A DNA stretch of 33,236 bases from an uncultured Rubrobacteraceae bacterium (GCA_902806065.1 CADCVE010000058.1:1-33236), one strand, 5' to 3'. Shown: positions 7,738-16,815, counted from the stretch's first letter. Notes: generated by a model not told the origin, from the letters alone. Numbers and translations: made by a program.

Positions 7738-9726
7738 ATGACGGAAGCAGCCGAGGGGACCCTGCTCTGGGAGCCCTCAGAAGAGCTCAAGGAGAATGCC
7801 AACATTACCCGCTACATGCGGTGGCTCGAAGAAGAGAAAGACCTCTCATTCGAGAGCTACGAAGACTTGTGGGAGTGGTCGGTTACGGACCTCGAAGGTT
7901 TCTGGGCCTCTATCTGGGAGTACTTCGACGTAAAGTCGTCGAAGCCCTACGAGAAGGTGCTCGGCGGAGGCTCTGGCAGCCATGAGATGCCGGGGACGCA
8001 GTGGTTCCCCGGCGCGGAGTTGAACTATGCCGAGCACGCCTTCCGCAACGCGAGGCCGGACGAGCCGGCTGTTTTGCACCGGTCGGAGATCCGGCCGCTC
8101 TCCGAGGTGTCGTGGCGGGAGCTCGAAAGTAAGACCGCAGCCGTGGCCGCGGTCTTGAAGGATCTCGGCGTTGAGCGTGGGGATCGGGTCGCGGCGTACG
8201 TGCCGAACGTGCCGGAGGCTTTGATCGCCTTTCTCGCCTGCGCCTCTATCGGGGCCGTATGGTCTAGCTGCTCACCGGACTTCGGGGCGGGGAGCGTCGT
8301 GGACCGCTTCGCCCAGACAGAGCCGAAGGTCCTCTTCGCCGTGGACGGCTACCGCTATGGCGGCAAGGACTACGACCGCGTCGAAGTAGTGGCGAGGCTG
8401 CAAGAGGAGATCCCTTCTCTCCAAAAGACCATCGTCGTACCATACCTCAACGAGGAACCTGACACGAGTGGCCTCGAAGACGCGGTCCTCTGGGATGACC
8501 TGCTCGCGGAGCACGAGAGCGCGGAACTCGAATTCGAGCAAGTGCCGTTCGATCATCCGCTCTGGGTGTTGTACTCCTCGGGGACGACGGGGTTGCCGAA
8601 GGCTATCGTGCAGGGTCAGGGCGGTATCCTGCTGGAGCACCTAAAAAAGACACACCTGCACATAGACCTCTCGCCGGAGGACAAGTTCTTCTGGTTCACC
8701 ACTACGGGTTGGATGATGTGGAACGTCGTCGTTAGTGGTCTGCTCTCCGGCTCCACCATCCTCTTGTACGATGGCAGCCCCGGCCACCCGGACCTCAACG
8801 TCCTCTGGGAGTTCGCCGAAGAGACCGGCATGACCTGCTTCGGGACCAGCGCGAGCTACCTGACGAGCTGCATGAAGGCCGGCATCGAGCCGGGGCGCGA
8901 CTACGACCTCTCCGCTCTGAAGAGCATAGGCTCTACCGGCTCTCCGCTGCCCCCGGAAGGCTTCGACTGGGCCTACGAGCATGTAAAGCGCGACCTGTGG
9001 CTCTTCTCGACTAGCGGCGGCACAGATCTTTGTACGGCGTTCGTTGGTGGTTGCCCGCTGTTGCCGGTACGAACCGGGGAGTTGCAGTGCCGTTCTCTGG
9101 GGGCGAAGGTCGAGGCTTATGATGTGGAGGGGCGGCCGGTCATAGACGAGGTCGGGGAGTTGGTCATTACCGAGCCGATGCCCTCGATGCCGTTGTATTT
9201 ATGGAACGATCCGGAGGGAGAAAGGTATCGGGAGAGCTACTTCGACGAGTATCCCGGGATTTGGCGGCATGGAGATTGGATCAAGGTGAAGCCCGACGGC
9301 AGCGCCGTGATCTATGGTAGAAGCGACTCGACTATAAACCGCGGTGGTGTGAGGATGGGGACCAGCGAGATCTACCGCGCTGTCGACAAGGTCGAGGAGG
9401 TCCGGGACAGCCTCGTAGTGGACATCCAGAAGTCTAGCGGAGACGCCTACATGCCGCTCTTCGTGGTCCTCGAAGAAGGCCGCGACCTGGACGACGACCT
9501 CGTAAAGAAGATCAAAAACAGCATCCGCGAGAGCACATCGCCCCGGCACGTCCCCAATGAGGTCATCGCCGTCCACGATTTGCCCCGGACCCTCAACGGC
9601 AAGAAGGTAGAGGTCCCGGTCAAGAAGATACTGGGCGGCACCCCGCCCGAAGAAGCGGTTAGCAAAGACTCCCTGAGCAACCCCGAATCCCTGGACTTCT
9701 TCGTCGAGCAAGCCGGGAGGAACTAG
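7738..9726 (+). CDS. aacS: Acetoacetate-CoA ligase (acetoacetyl-CoA synthetase)
   Basis: The 662-residue ANL-superfamily enzyme matches acetoacetyl-CoA synthetase in length and N-terminus (LLWEPSEELKENANITRYMR, then FWASIWEYF). The adenylation P-loop motif is LYSSGTTGLPKAIV, the hinge region YGRSDSTINRGGVRMGTSEIY, and the C-terminal catalytic Lys lies in RTLNGKKVEVPVKK. It converts acetoacetate, ATP and CoA to acetoacetyl-CoA, AMP and pyrophosphate in the cytoplasm. Placed 46 bases after bdhA, it completes the route from 3-hydroxybutyrate to acetoacetyl-CoA, for use of storage polymer or exogenous ketone bodies. AAAGGGAAAGGG precedes the ATG. Confidence 0.9.
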   Translation: MTEAAEGTLLWEPSEELKENANITRYMRWLEEEKDLSFESYEDLWEWSVTDLEGFWASIWEYFDVKSSKPYEKVLGGGSGSHEMPGTQWFPGAELNYAEHAFRNARPDEPAVLHRSEIRPLSEVSWRELESKTAAVAAVLKDLGVERGDRVAAYVPNVPEALIAFLACASIGAVWSSCSPDFGAGSVVDRFAQTEPKVLFAVDGYRYGGKDYDRVEVVARLQEEIPSLQKTIVVPYLNEEPDTSGLEDAVLWDDLLAEHESAELEFEQVPFDHPLWVLYSSGTTGLPKAIVQGQGGILLEHLKKTHLHIDLSPEDKFFWFTTTGWMMWNVVVSGLLSGSTILLYDGSPGHPDLNVLWEFAEETGMTCFGTSASYLTSCMKAGIEPGRDYDLSALKSIGSTGSPLPPEGFDWAYEHVKRDLWLFSTSGGTDLCTAFVGGCPLLPVRTGELQCRSLGAKVEAYDVEGRPVIDEVGELVITEPMPSMPLYLWNDPEGERYRESYFDEYPGIWRHGDWIKVKPDGSAVIYGRSDSTINRGGVRMGTSEIYRAVDKVEEVRDSLVVDIQKSSGDAYMPLFVVLEEGRDLDDDLVKKIKNSIRESTSPRHVPNEVIAVHDLPRTLNGKKVEVPVKKILGGTPPEEAVSKDSLSNPESLDFFVEQAGRN

Positions 9727-9863
9727 GGCTGAAGTCCCGGAAGCGACGATTGACTCAAGGCCCGCCGTAAACTAACCTGCGGGCAGCGGATCTTAGGGAA
9801 AGGGCGCTTTATAGGACAGCTCGACAGGCAGCGGTTCGAGATCGTCGAAGCGGGCGAACACTC

Positions 9864-10043
9864 ATAGCCGGCGGGTCCGCCCTGATTGTCGCCACCGCGC
9901 TCCTCGACTACACCGGCAACGCGCTGTACATGGCCGGAGTGTGCGTGCTCTCCTTTATAGTCATCTTCGCCGGCGCGGAGACCTACCAACGCAACATCGA
10001 AGAAGAGATCACGGACGGACGCCAACTCACCCCGGAGGTCTAG
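9864..10043 (+). pseudogene. MFS transporter C-terminal remnant
   Basis: The frame ending at the TAG at 10041 encodes a last membrane segment (YMAGVCVLSFIVIFAGAETY) and the tail QRNIEEEITDG. This resembles the end of metabolite:H+ symporter-type MFS proteins (consensus AETY-x-R-x-IEEE). Upstream the homology decays into several frames with stops, and no start is available. It lies in the 9727-10131 gap between aacS and the enoyl-CoA hydratase, which holds nothing else I can identify. A transporter for a short-chain acid would suit this cluster, but that is inference. Confidence 0.5.
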
Positions 10044-10131
10044 AGCTAGGCGGCGCACCGGAGATAGTCCGGGAGCCCGCAAAGGATGCTCCATACGGAG
10101 GCCTCCCTCACCGAACAAAGGAGACGCAAGA

Positions 10132-10923
10132 GTGTACGAAACCATCCTCTTCGAGAAGACAGGCGGGGTAGCTACCATCGCCCTGAACCGCCCCAAGGTC
10201 TTGAACGCCTTCAATGATGCCCTGCACGAGGAGATCAACTCTGCCCTAAACGAGGCCGCCGCGGACGACGATATACGTTGCATCGTGCTGCGTGGCGAAG
10301 GTAAGGGCTTCTCTGCCGGGGCCGACCTGGCCGATGTTATAGAGGGCGACGGCAACGCTGCTGGTCCCGATCTCGGAGAGTACCTTCGGAAGACTTACGG
10401 GCGCCTCATAACGCGAATAGTAAGCATAGAGAAGCCCATAGTCGCGGCGCTGCACGGCCCGGTCTACGGTGCGGGTCTCGGGCTCGCCCTCGCCTGCGAC
10501 CTGCGTATTGCCGCCGATAGCGCGAAGTTCTCCGTGGCGTTTATAAAGATAGGGCTGATGCCCGACGCCGGGGTCACATTCTTCCTGCCACGCATCGTGG
10601 GCCTGGGCCGCGCGATGCAGATGAGCATGCTCGGCGAGGCGCTGGACGCGGAGGAGGCGCACCGCGTAGGCCTGGTAAATAAAGTCGTCCCGGACGAGAG
10701 CCTCGAAGAAGAGACTGCGGCGCTAGCGGGACAGCTCGCCGGGCTGCCGACGTTGGCGCTCTGGAGGATCAAGCAGACCCTGCACAACAGCTTCGAGGCC
10801 GACCTCGCCGCCGCCCTCGAAGCCGAGGCCGTGGGCCAGACGTTGTGCGGTTATACTCAGGACCACAAGGAGGGCATCGCCGCGTTCTTCGAGAAGCGCG
10901 ACCCGGCGTTTATCGGCCGGTAG
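10132..10923 (+). CDS. Enoyl-CoA hydratase/isomerase (PaaG-like)
   Basis: The 263-residue crotonase-fold protein starts at a GTG preceded by AAAGGAG. It carries LNRPKVLNAFN near the N-terminus, the oxyanion-hole segment GKGFSAGADLADV near residue 60, and HGPVYGAGLGLALACDLRIAA near 105. The active-site loop IGLMPDAGVTFFLPR has the Asp typical of PaaG-like isomerases and lacks the Glu pair of standard hydratases, so the reaction may be isomerisation or hydratation of an unusual acyl-CoA. It is probably part of the fatty-acid or phenylacetate-type degradation carried by this block. The substrate cannot be read from the sequence. Confidence 0.8.
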   Translation: MYETILFEKTGGVATIALNRPKVLNAFNDALHEEINSALNEAAADDDIRCIVLRGEGKGFSAGADLADVIEGDGNAAGPDLGEYLRKTYGRLITRIVSIEKPIVAALHGPVYGAGLGLALACDLRIAADSAKFSVAFIKIGLMPDAGVTFFLPRIVGLGRAMQMSMLGEALDAEEAHRVGLVNKVVPDESLEEETAALAGQLAGLPTLALWRIKQTLHNSFEADLAAALEAEAVGQTLCGYTQDHKEGIAAFFEKRDPAFIGR

Positions 10924-10950
10924 GTGCAAGGAGCAGGGGACACGAAAGCC

Positions 10951-11474
10951 ATGAAACTACGGGACGCAACCGGGGCCGAGCTGCCAGTTATTGTGCACGC
11001 TGACACCGAGCCCATCTCCATCGAGAGCCGGCTCTCTTGGTTCCATGAGCGCGACCCTCTCAGGCGTTTGGTCTGGGTGACGGAAGAGAACGGGAGGTCG
11101 CTGGTTGGATCGGTCCGAGCCCATTCTACGATGAGCGCCCCGCTTACCATGCAACCGCCGAGATCGGCGTCTACGTCTCGGAGAAGCACCGCCGGAAGGA
11201 TGTGGGGAGGCGGCTCGTCGAGGAGAACATACACCGCGTCCCGGTGGTCGGCAGCAAAACCGTAACCGCTGGCTTCTTTGACCACAACGAGCCGAGCATA
11301 GGGCTGTTCGAGGTGTTCGACTTCGAGCGCTGGCGCATTCCCCGAACGTGGCGAAGTTCGATGGGATCCAACATGACCTGGTAGTCCTCGGCCAGTCGCA
11401 GGCCAAAGAGGCGGTAGCCCAGAGAGAGGAGAGAGATGACACCGACGAATATGAGGGCGGCACGCTTCCGTGAG
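10951..11474 (+). pseudogene. GNAT acetyltransferase (phosphinothricin-type), frameshifted
   Basis: Three frames must be joined to read the gene. Frame one runs from ATG 10951 (MKLRDATGAELPVIV to WVTEENGRSLVG). A shift near 11100 leads into GWIGPSPFYDERPAYHATAE, EIGVYVSEKHRRKDVGRRLVEE and AGFFDHNEPSIGLFEVF. A second shift near 11345 leads into NVAKFDGIQHDLVVLGQ. These pieces follow the order of phosphinothricin-type N-acetyltransferases, including the acetyl-CoA-binding R-x-x-x-VGRRL loop. Two indels in one gene make a sequencing error less likely than decay. The 3' end runs into the start of the alcohol dehydrogenase gene. Confidence 0.7.
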
Positions 11475-12485
11475 GTGAACGAGCCGTTGCAACTGGAAGA
11501 CGTTCCCGTCCCCGGGCTCCAGGAGGACGAGGTGCTCGTGCAGGTGAAGGCCGTCGGGCTCTGTGGCTCGGATGTGCATATAGTTTTCGAGGGGGTGACA
11601 CCGACCCCGTTCACCCCTATAACTCTGGGCCACGAACCTAGCGGCGTGGTGGCGGCGACGGGAGCGAGGGTCGAAGGCTGGGAAGAGGGCGATCGGGTGG
11701 CCGTGACGCCGTTGCTCTTCTGCTCTTCGTGCCGGAATTGCATCACCGGCCACACCAACGTATGTCTGGAGCGCAGGATCCTGGGCATCCAGGCGAACGG
11801 CGCTCTGGCCGAGTACCTGGCAGTACCAGCGAAGAATTTGGTGCGGCTGCCCGAGAACGTGCCGTTTACGGTCGGTGCGGTCATCACCGACGCCGTCGCC
11901 ACGCCCTTTCAGGCGATAGCTGAGCGGGCCGCGCTGCGAGCCGGGGAGACCGTCGCCATCTTCGGGGCGGGTGGCCTCGGACTGCATGCCGTCCAGATAT
12001 CGCGGCTCTTGGGGGCGCAGAAAGTCATAGTCGTGGACCCCCGCGAAGGGCAGCTCGAACGTGCCGCGGGGATGGGCGCGGACCTGACCATAGATCCACA
12101 ACAGACCCCCCCGGTCGAGGCTATTCAGGAGGCGACCGGGGGCCTGGGTGTCGACGTGGCGGCGGAGTTTGTTGGGCTTCAGGAGACCATCGCGCAGTGT
12201 GTCGAGTCGGTGGCGATGGGGGGCAGGGTCGTCGTTGCGGGGCTGGGTGCCGACCCCATAAACATCGTCCCCCCGACCGAGTTCGTGCGCAAGGGGATCT
12301 CCTTACTCGGCTCGTACGGCTTCACGAAGCGCAACATCGAGCAACTCGTGCAACTCGCCGCCTCAGGGAGGCTGAACCTCGAAGAGTCCATTACTCACAC
12401 CTTCCCCCTGGAGGAAGTGAACATGGCCCTCGAGTACCTGCACGAGAAGATAGAGAACCCTATCCGCATCGCGGTGACACTGTAG
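11436..12485 (+). CDS. Zinc-dependent medium-chain alcohol dehydrogenase
   Basis: The 349-residue MDR protein has the catalytic zinc ligands in GLCGSDVH (Cys near 43) and LGHEPSGVV (His near 65). The structural zinc lobe is CSSCRNCITGHTNVC, with four cysteines. The nucleotide-binding motif is GAGGLGLHAVQI and the Rossmann acidic residue lies in VVDPREGQ, suggesting NAD. It resembles sorbitol/threonine-type dehydrogenases and 6-hydroxycyclohexenecarboxyl-CoA dehydrogenases; the alcohol cannot be named from sequence. An AGAGGAGAG ribosome site precedes the ATG. A later in-frame ATG at 11451 is possible. Confidence 0.85.
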   Translation: MTPTNMRAARFREVNEPLQLEDVPVPGLQEDEVLVQVKAVGLCGSDVHIVFEGVTPTPFTPITLGHEPSGVVAATGARVEGWEEGDRVAVTPLLFCSSCRNCITGHTNVCLERRILGIQANGALAEYLAVPAKNLVRLPENVPFTVGAVITDAVATPFQAIAERAALRAGETVAIFGAGGLGLHAVQISRLLGAQKVIVVDPREGQLERAAGMGADLTIDPQQTPPVEAIQEATGGLGVDVAAEFVGLQETIAQCVESVAMGGRVVVAGLGADPINIVPPTEFVRKGISLLGSYGFTKRNIEQLVQLAASGRLNLEESITHTFPLEEVNMALEYLHEKIENPIRIAVTL

Positions 12486-12510
12486 CGCCGGGCGAGAAGT
12501 ACGGTCTCCC

Positions 12511-13137
12511 ATGAACTCTGTCAGCAACACGCAACGCGTCCGGCGCCACTACGACCGTAGCGCGGAGAGCTATGATCGTATCATCGCCTGGTTCGAGAGA
12601 ATATTCTTCGGCGAGGGCCGGGAGTGGGTCTGCTCCCGCGCCCAAGGCGAGGTCCTGGAGATAGCCGCCGGCACCGGCCGCAACCTCCCCTTCTACCCCG
12701 AGGACGTGCGCCTCACCGGCATCGAGTTAAGTCCCGAGATGCTCGCTATAGCCCGTCGTCGTGCGAGAGAAACCGGCATCGAGGCCGACTTGCGCGAGGG
12801 CGATGCTCAGGATCTCACTTTCCCGGACGCCTCCTTCGACACGGTGGTTGCCACGCTCGCTCTCTGCACTATACCCGATGACCGTCGGGCCGTGGCCGAA
12901 GCCGCGAGGGTGTTGCGCCCGGGCGGGCGGTTGCTCCTTCTGGAGCACGTCCGGAGTCCCCTGCTGCCCGTGCGGCTGCTGCAGCGCGTTCTCGATCCGC
13001 TCACCGTCCTCCTCGAACAAGATCATCTCGTACGCGAGCCTCTGCACAACGTCGAAAACGCAGGCCTCGTCGTCGAGCGCCTCGAACGCTCGAAGCTGGG
13101 GATCGTGGAACGGCTCGCAGCTCTTAAACCACTGTAG
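12511..13137 (+). CDS. Class I SAM-dependent methyltransferase (UbiE-like)
   Basis: The 208-residue protein shows motif I (LEIAAGTGRNLPFYP, near residue 50), an acidic residue in GIELSPEMLAIARRRA, motif II (GDAQDLTFPDASFDTVVATLAL) and motif III (EAARVLRPGGRLLLLEHVRSP). These are the standard methyltransferase 11 motifs, and the LLEHVRSP tail is common in small phospholipid or quinone methyltransferases. No substrate can be assigned. It starts 26 bases after the alcohol dehydrogenase and is probably in the same transcript. The ribosome site is weak. Confidence 0.8.
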   Translation: MNSVSNTQRVRRHYDRSAESYDRIIAWFERIFFGEGREWVCSRAQGEVLEIAAGTGRNLPFYPEDVRLTGIELSPEMLAIARRRARETGIEADLREGDAQDLTFPDASFDTVVATLALCTIPDDRRAVAEAARVLRPGGRLLLLEHVRSPLLPVRLLQRVLDPLTVLLEQDHLVREPLHNVENAGLVVERLERSKLGIVERLAALKPL

Positions 13138-13268
13138 CCGTGGGTGAGGAGTGATCTGGAACAGCACATTTACAGTCGGCTCCGGTTGGACGCCAGGTCC
13201 TCGGTTTCGCCGGCGTGTAAGATAAGCGATAGTCGCTACGACGCCCAGATATGCGAGAGGAGCCGCAG

Positions 13269-13673
13269 ATGACTAACCCGGATCCCGAAACCATCGTCAG
13301 GGAAGCGAAGACCATCGCGGTCGTTGGGCTCTCCAACGACCCGGAGAAGCCGAGCAACGAGGTTGGCAGCTACCTCAAAGAGCAGGGCTACCGCGTCATT
13401 CCGGTCAACCCGAAAGAGGAGGAGGTGCTCGGGGAGCGCGCCTACGAGACGGTCGAGCAGATACCCGAGGATGTAGACGTAGTTGACGTCTTCCTACCCC
13501 CCGAAAAGACCCCCGAGGCTGCCGAGGACGCTGTCCGAGCCGGGGCAAAAACGTTGTGGCTACAAGAAGGCATCGAGAGCGAGGAAGCGCGTCGGATAGC
13601 CGGGGAAGGGAGCCTTGCCTACATCGAGAACCGGTGTATGCGCAAAACGCACGAAGGCCTGCAAAACCCCTAA
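13269..13673 (+). CDS. CoA-binding domain protein (YccU type)
   Basis: The 134-residue protein is a single Rossmann-like CoA-binding domain: TIAVVGLSNDPEKPSNEVGSYLK at the N-terminus, GYRVIPVNPKEEEVLG, then VDVVDVFLPPEKTPE and TLWLQEGIESEEA. The final NRCMRKTHE is typical of this small family, whose role is not established beyond binding CoA. The upstream ATG at 13251 is in frame, but GAGAGGAG at 13255-13262 fits the ATG at 13269. Confidence 0.85.
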   Translation: MTNPDPETIVREAKTIAVVGLSNDPEKPSNEVGSYLKEQGYRVIPVNPKEEEVLGERAYETVEQIPEDVDVVDVFLPPEKTPEAAEDAVRAGAKTLWLQEGIESEEARRIAGEGSLAYIENRCMRKTHEGLQNP

Positions 13674-13693
13674 AACCTCTAACGAGTACCAGA

Positions 13694-13722
13694 GAGATGG
13701 GGACACGCCACGGCCCCGTCTC
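13694..13722. terminator. Hairpin between convergent genes
   Basis: GAGATGGGG (13694-13702) pairs with CCCCGTCTC (13714-13722), with one T-G wobble and an 11-base loop. It lies between the plus-strand CoA-binding gene and the minus-strand ABC permease, where a bidirectional terminator is expected. There is no clear T-run. Confidence 0.4.
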
Positions 13723-13795
13723 GCGTCTCCTATCCGAATGTAGAACACTCCGGGTACCGCTCTTCCACGACCGGCTCTTGTCGGGAAGTTGATCC

Positions 13796-14596
13796 CTAAC
13801 CCAACACATCGCGGCGGACGAAGACGGCCCAGGCTGCCGCGAGAAAGGCCGCGGCCCAGAGGAGGCTAACCCAGGCGGAGCGGATTACGGGCTCCCAGTT
13901 TATGGGGTCACGGGTAAGGTTCAGCCACGCCTCGAACTGGCTTGTGAGGAGGTAGGGCTCCAGGGGACCGGCGAGCCCTAGGCCGGAAGCGAGCCGGAGG
14001 AGCAGGACGAGTACCACGGCGCCCACACCCGCGCCCAAAGAGTTCTGGGTGGTAACCGAGAGGAAGATGGCAAACGCCGCTAACCCCAACAGGGGCAGCG
14101 CTACGAGGCCCGCGCCGCTCCACACGAGCGCGATGCCGCGGCCGACGCTGATAGGCGCGCCGCCCGGTCCCGCGAGCGGCTCGAACCCGCCCGCGAAATA
14201 CCCGGCGATGAGCCCCACGCCCACGAGTACCGCGGGCGCTACGAGGCAGTACACTAGAATAGCCACTGCCTTCGAGAAGAATAACTCCGTGCGGCCCACC
14301 GAGCGGCCAAGAATCGTCTTCAGCGTACCGGCGGAGGTCTCGCCGGCTATGGAGTCCCCGGCGACGAACGCCACCACGAGTGGCAAGAGGACGAACGTAG
14401 CGAAGCCCAGCGTGATCAGGGGCACCACCAGCCCGTTCTCCAACAACTGCGCCGCGAACGGCACCTCGCCCTCATCCGGCCCGCGTCGCGTTATCTGTAT
14501 CGCGGCCACGAACAGTACTGGCACCAGCGCTATCGCCCCGAGCCCCAGAAAGGTTCGACGCTGCCGCAAGAGCTTATACAACTCCCACCGGATCAT
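13796..14596 (-). CDS. ABC-2 type transporter permease
   Basis: The 266-residue protein has about six hydrophobic segments. The start MIRWELYKLLRQRRTFLGLG, with a cytoplasmic basic stretch before the first membrane segment, is typical of ABC-2 exporters. The block DSIAGETSAGTLKTILGRSVGRTELFFSKA is the conserved coupling region that follows the second membrane segment. It partners the ATPase encoded just upstream; their genes overlap by four bases (ATGA). The exported substrate is unknown. Confidence 0.85.
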   Translation of the reverse strand: MIRWELYKLLRQRRTFLGLGAIALVPVLFVAAIQITRRGPDEGEVPFAAQLLENGLVVPLITLGFATFVLLPLVVAFVAGDSIAGETSAGTLKTILGRSVGRTELFFSKAVAILVYCLVAPAVLVGVGLIAGYFAGGFEPLAGPGGAPISVGRGIALVWSGAGLVALPLLGLAAFAIFLSVTTQNSLGAGVGAVVLVLLLRLASGLGLAGPLEPYLLTSQFEAWLNLTRDPINWEPVIRSAWVSLLWAAAFLAAAWAVFVRRDVLG

Positions 14597-15558
14597 CGCC
14601 CGCCACCCTCTGTCAGCTCCAGAAAAAGATCCTCCAGATTCGGCCGCACCGGTACGAGCGCCCGAACCTCCACCCCTCCGGTAACCAACTCCCGGACCAC
14701 CGGCCCCGCCCCCTCCGGCCCAACCGAGAGACGTATCTCCTCGCCTGAGGGCTCCATCCTGTCCGCCTCCACATCGAGCCTGGAAGCTTCGACGGAGGAG
14801 GTACTATCTTCGAGCACTTGAAGCGCGCCTTCAGCGTCCCCGACAACCAGCCGGTAGTTGAGGTGCCCGTTCGTTCCCTGAACGACCTCGGCGAGGGTGC
14901 CTTCGGCCAGGAGGCGGCCGTGTCCGATCACGGCGACCCGGTTGCAGAGCTGCTCGATCTCCACGAGTAGATGGCTGGAGAGGAAGATAGTGAGCCCCTC
15001 ACCCGCGAGCCGGCGGACGAGCGCCCGGATGTCGCGCATACCGCCCGGGTCCAGTCCGCTCGTCGGCTCGTCCAGGATCAAGAACTCCGGCTCTCGCATA
15101 AGCGCCGCAGCGATGGCAAGCCGCTGCTTCATACCCGTCGAGTAGGTCTTCACCTTGTCCCGAGCCCTCTCCGAGAGCCCCACCGTCTCCAGGACCCGCG
15201 CGAACGGCGGCTCCTTCTTACGCTTGTCCGCCGCCGCCAGTATCCTGAGGTTGTCCCGCGCCGAGAGGTAGCCATAGAAGCCTGGCGCGTCAACGAAACC
15301 CGCCAGACCCTCACGGCCGCCGGGGCCGCCCACGGGCCGTCCGAAGACCCGGATCTCCCCACTCGTGGGCTTGATGAGCCCCAGAATCGTACGGATCGTA
15401 GTGCTTTTTCCGCTCCCGTTCGGCCCGAGGAACCCGTAGACGTCCCCCCGCCGCACCGCCAGGCTCAGGTCCCGAACCGCGATGAAGTCGCCAAACCTCT
15501 TGGTCAATCCCCGTACCTCGAGGACCGGCTCCTTGCCGGTCCCGTCTCTGTTAGTCAT
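14593..15558 (-). CDS. ABC-2 type transporter ATPase
   Basis: The 321-residue protein has Walker A (GPNGSGKSTTIRTILGL), the signature YSTGMKQRLAIAAAL, Walker B (FLILDEPTSGLDPGG) and the switch His in LSSHLLVEIEQ. The C-terminal 100 residues are the accessory domain seen in drug, lipid and bacteriocin export ATPases (CcmA/NatA type). It is encoded between the LolA-like protein and the permease, in the same operon. Substrate unknown. Confidence 0.88.
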   Translation of the reverse strand: MTNRDGTGKEPVLEVRGLTKRFGDFIAVRDLSLAVRRGDVYGFLGPNGSGKSTTIRTILGLIKPTSGEIRVFGRPVGGPGGREGLAGFVDAPGFYGYLSARDNLRILAAADKRKKEPPFARVLETVGLSERARDKVKTYSTGMKQRLAIAAALMREPEFLILDEPTSGLDPGGMRDIRALVRRLAGEGLTIFLSSHLLVEIEQLCNRVAVIGHGRLLAEGTLAEVVQGTNGHLNYRLVVGDAEGALQVLEDSTSSVEASRLDVEADRMEPSGEEIRLSVGPEGAGPVVRELVTGGVEVRALVPVRPNLEDLFLELTEGGGR

Positions 15559-15567
15559 TGTCCAGGC

Positions 15568-16815
15568 CTAACGAAGTAGTCCGCGAGCGGCCTCTTCTAG
15601 TTCGGCGGCGGGGGCGCTGCCCACGAGGTGGTACGAAACCCCGTCTACGTTCCACGAGAGCGCCGTGCCTATGGGGGTCGAGATCTCCTTCGCCTCCACA
15701 CCCCCGAGGTCTACCGTCGGGACTTCTAACTGCTGCCCATCTCCCTCGCGGCCCGATTCCTCTTCTTGCGGCTCACCCTCTTGCGCTTCTTCCGCGCTCT
15801 CGGGCTTCTGCACGAGGGTCACCGTTCCCCAGCCGGAGCCGTAGGTCTGGATAACACTCTCGGACCCGGCGACCCGGACCTCCGCCAACTCTCTACCACC
15901 GGGGGCGTTTAGCTGTCCGACGGGGAAGCCGACGATCTGCTGCGCCTCTTCGACCGAAGCGACCTGCTGAGGCTCCCTGTCCTCTCTGCCTTCTTCGCCC
16001 TGTTCCTCGTCGTTACCGGGCTTCTCCATCGCCTCGACCGTGGCGCTCGGTGGTGTTTCGAACTGGAAGCGCGTGTCAGGTACGTCGCCGACCTGGAAGT
16101 CGCTGGCCTCGTAGCGGATCACGGGCTCGGGGTTATTCTCCGCGTACAGCTCGAAGGAGAGCGGCACGAATGCTTCCGCATCCACGAACGCCTCAGCCCG
16201 TTCGATCAGGGTTTGGCTCTTGTCTTTCGGTTCGAGGGTCAGGGGGTAGGCCCAACGGTCCGCTACCTGAACCGGCGATCCGGTCCTGAGGTCGCTGGTC
16301 GGGGAGATCTCCGCGAGGACCTCGTTTATCTCCTCGGGACTTGCGGCCTGCTCCGGGCGCTGCTCATCCACGGCCTCGGGCTTCTGGCCGGTGCGCAAGG
16401 TGTTCGTGGCGCCGTCGTAGGCGCTTATCTCGGAGCCGTTCTTAACGAAGATCTGGTCTCCGTTCTGACCCAGAAGCTCGACTCTGAACTGGTCCGGGCC
16501 ACCGTGCTCGATGCGGGCGGTTCGCGGGCCGGAGCTTCCCGCGCCGTTGCCCTGGGAGGCGCCGAGCAGGCCCTCCGGCACTACCGTCTGCTCCACGGTG
16601 ACGGTCGCGCTGAAGTCCGGGGCGCTCTCGGGAGCAGCCGTAATCTGGGAGAGTAGTTCCTCTTCTGTAAGCTCCGCAGGTGCGGCGCCCTGCGCCTGCG
16701 CCTGCACTGCGACGCCAGCGAGGGCCGCCGCGCCCACCGCCGCTACTAGTAGGAGGCCCAGGATCAGGGCCACGTTGCGTGCCGGAGCGCTTCTGGCTCT
16801 TGCTCTGTCAGGCAT
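15568..16815 (-). CDS. LolA/RseB-like exported protein linked to an ABC exporter
   Basis: The 415-residue protein has a basic N-terminus and one hydrophobic segment (about residues 14-40), acting as signal or anchor. The next 230 residues (VTVEQTVVPEG, IEHGGPDQFRVELLG, NGSEISAYDGATNTL, RFQFETPPSATVEAM) have the pattern of outer-membrane lipoprotein-sorting and RseB-type domains. A very acidic Glu/Gln-rich linker, a DUF4367-like stretch and a final domain (ISTPIGTALSWNVDGVSYHLVGS) follow. It is first in an operon with the ABC-2 ATPase and permease, suggesting that it senses or carries a lipid-like substrate at the membrane. AGGAGG lies 12 bases before the ATG. Confidence 0.65.
   Translation of the reverse strand: MPDRARARSAPARNVALILGLLLVAAVGAAALAGVAVQAQAQGAAPAELTEEELLSQITAAPESAPDFSATVTVEQTVVPEGLLGASQGNGAGSSGPRTARIEHGGPDQFRVELLGQNGDQIFVKNGSEISAYDGATNTLRTGQKPEAVDEQRPEQAASPEEINEVLAEISPTSDLRTGSPVQVADRWAYPLTLEPKDKSQTLIERAEAFVDAEAFVPLSFELYAENNPEPVIRYEASDFQVGDVPDTRFQFETPPSATVEAMEKPGNDEEQGEEGREDREPQQVASVEEAQQIVGFPVGQLNAPGGRELAEVRVAGSESVIQTYGSGWGTVTLVQKPESAEEAQEGEPQEEESGREGDGQQLEVPTVDLGGVEAKEISTPIGTALSWNVDGVSYHLVGSAPAAELEEAARGLLR

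Noticed and set aside
10857-12101. A 414-codon open frame on the minus strand
   Set aside because: It lies opposite the well-supported zinc alcohol dehydrogenase and the acetyltransferase remnant, has no recognisable domain, and is a typical antisense frame in high-GC DNA.
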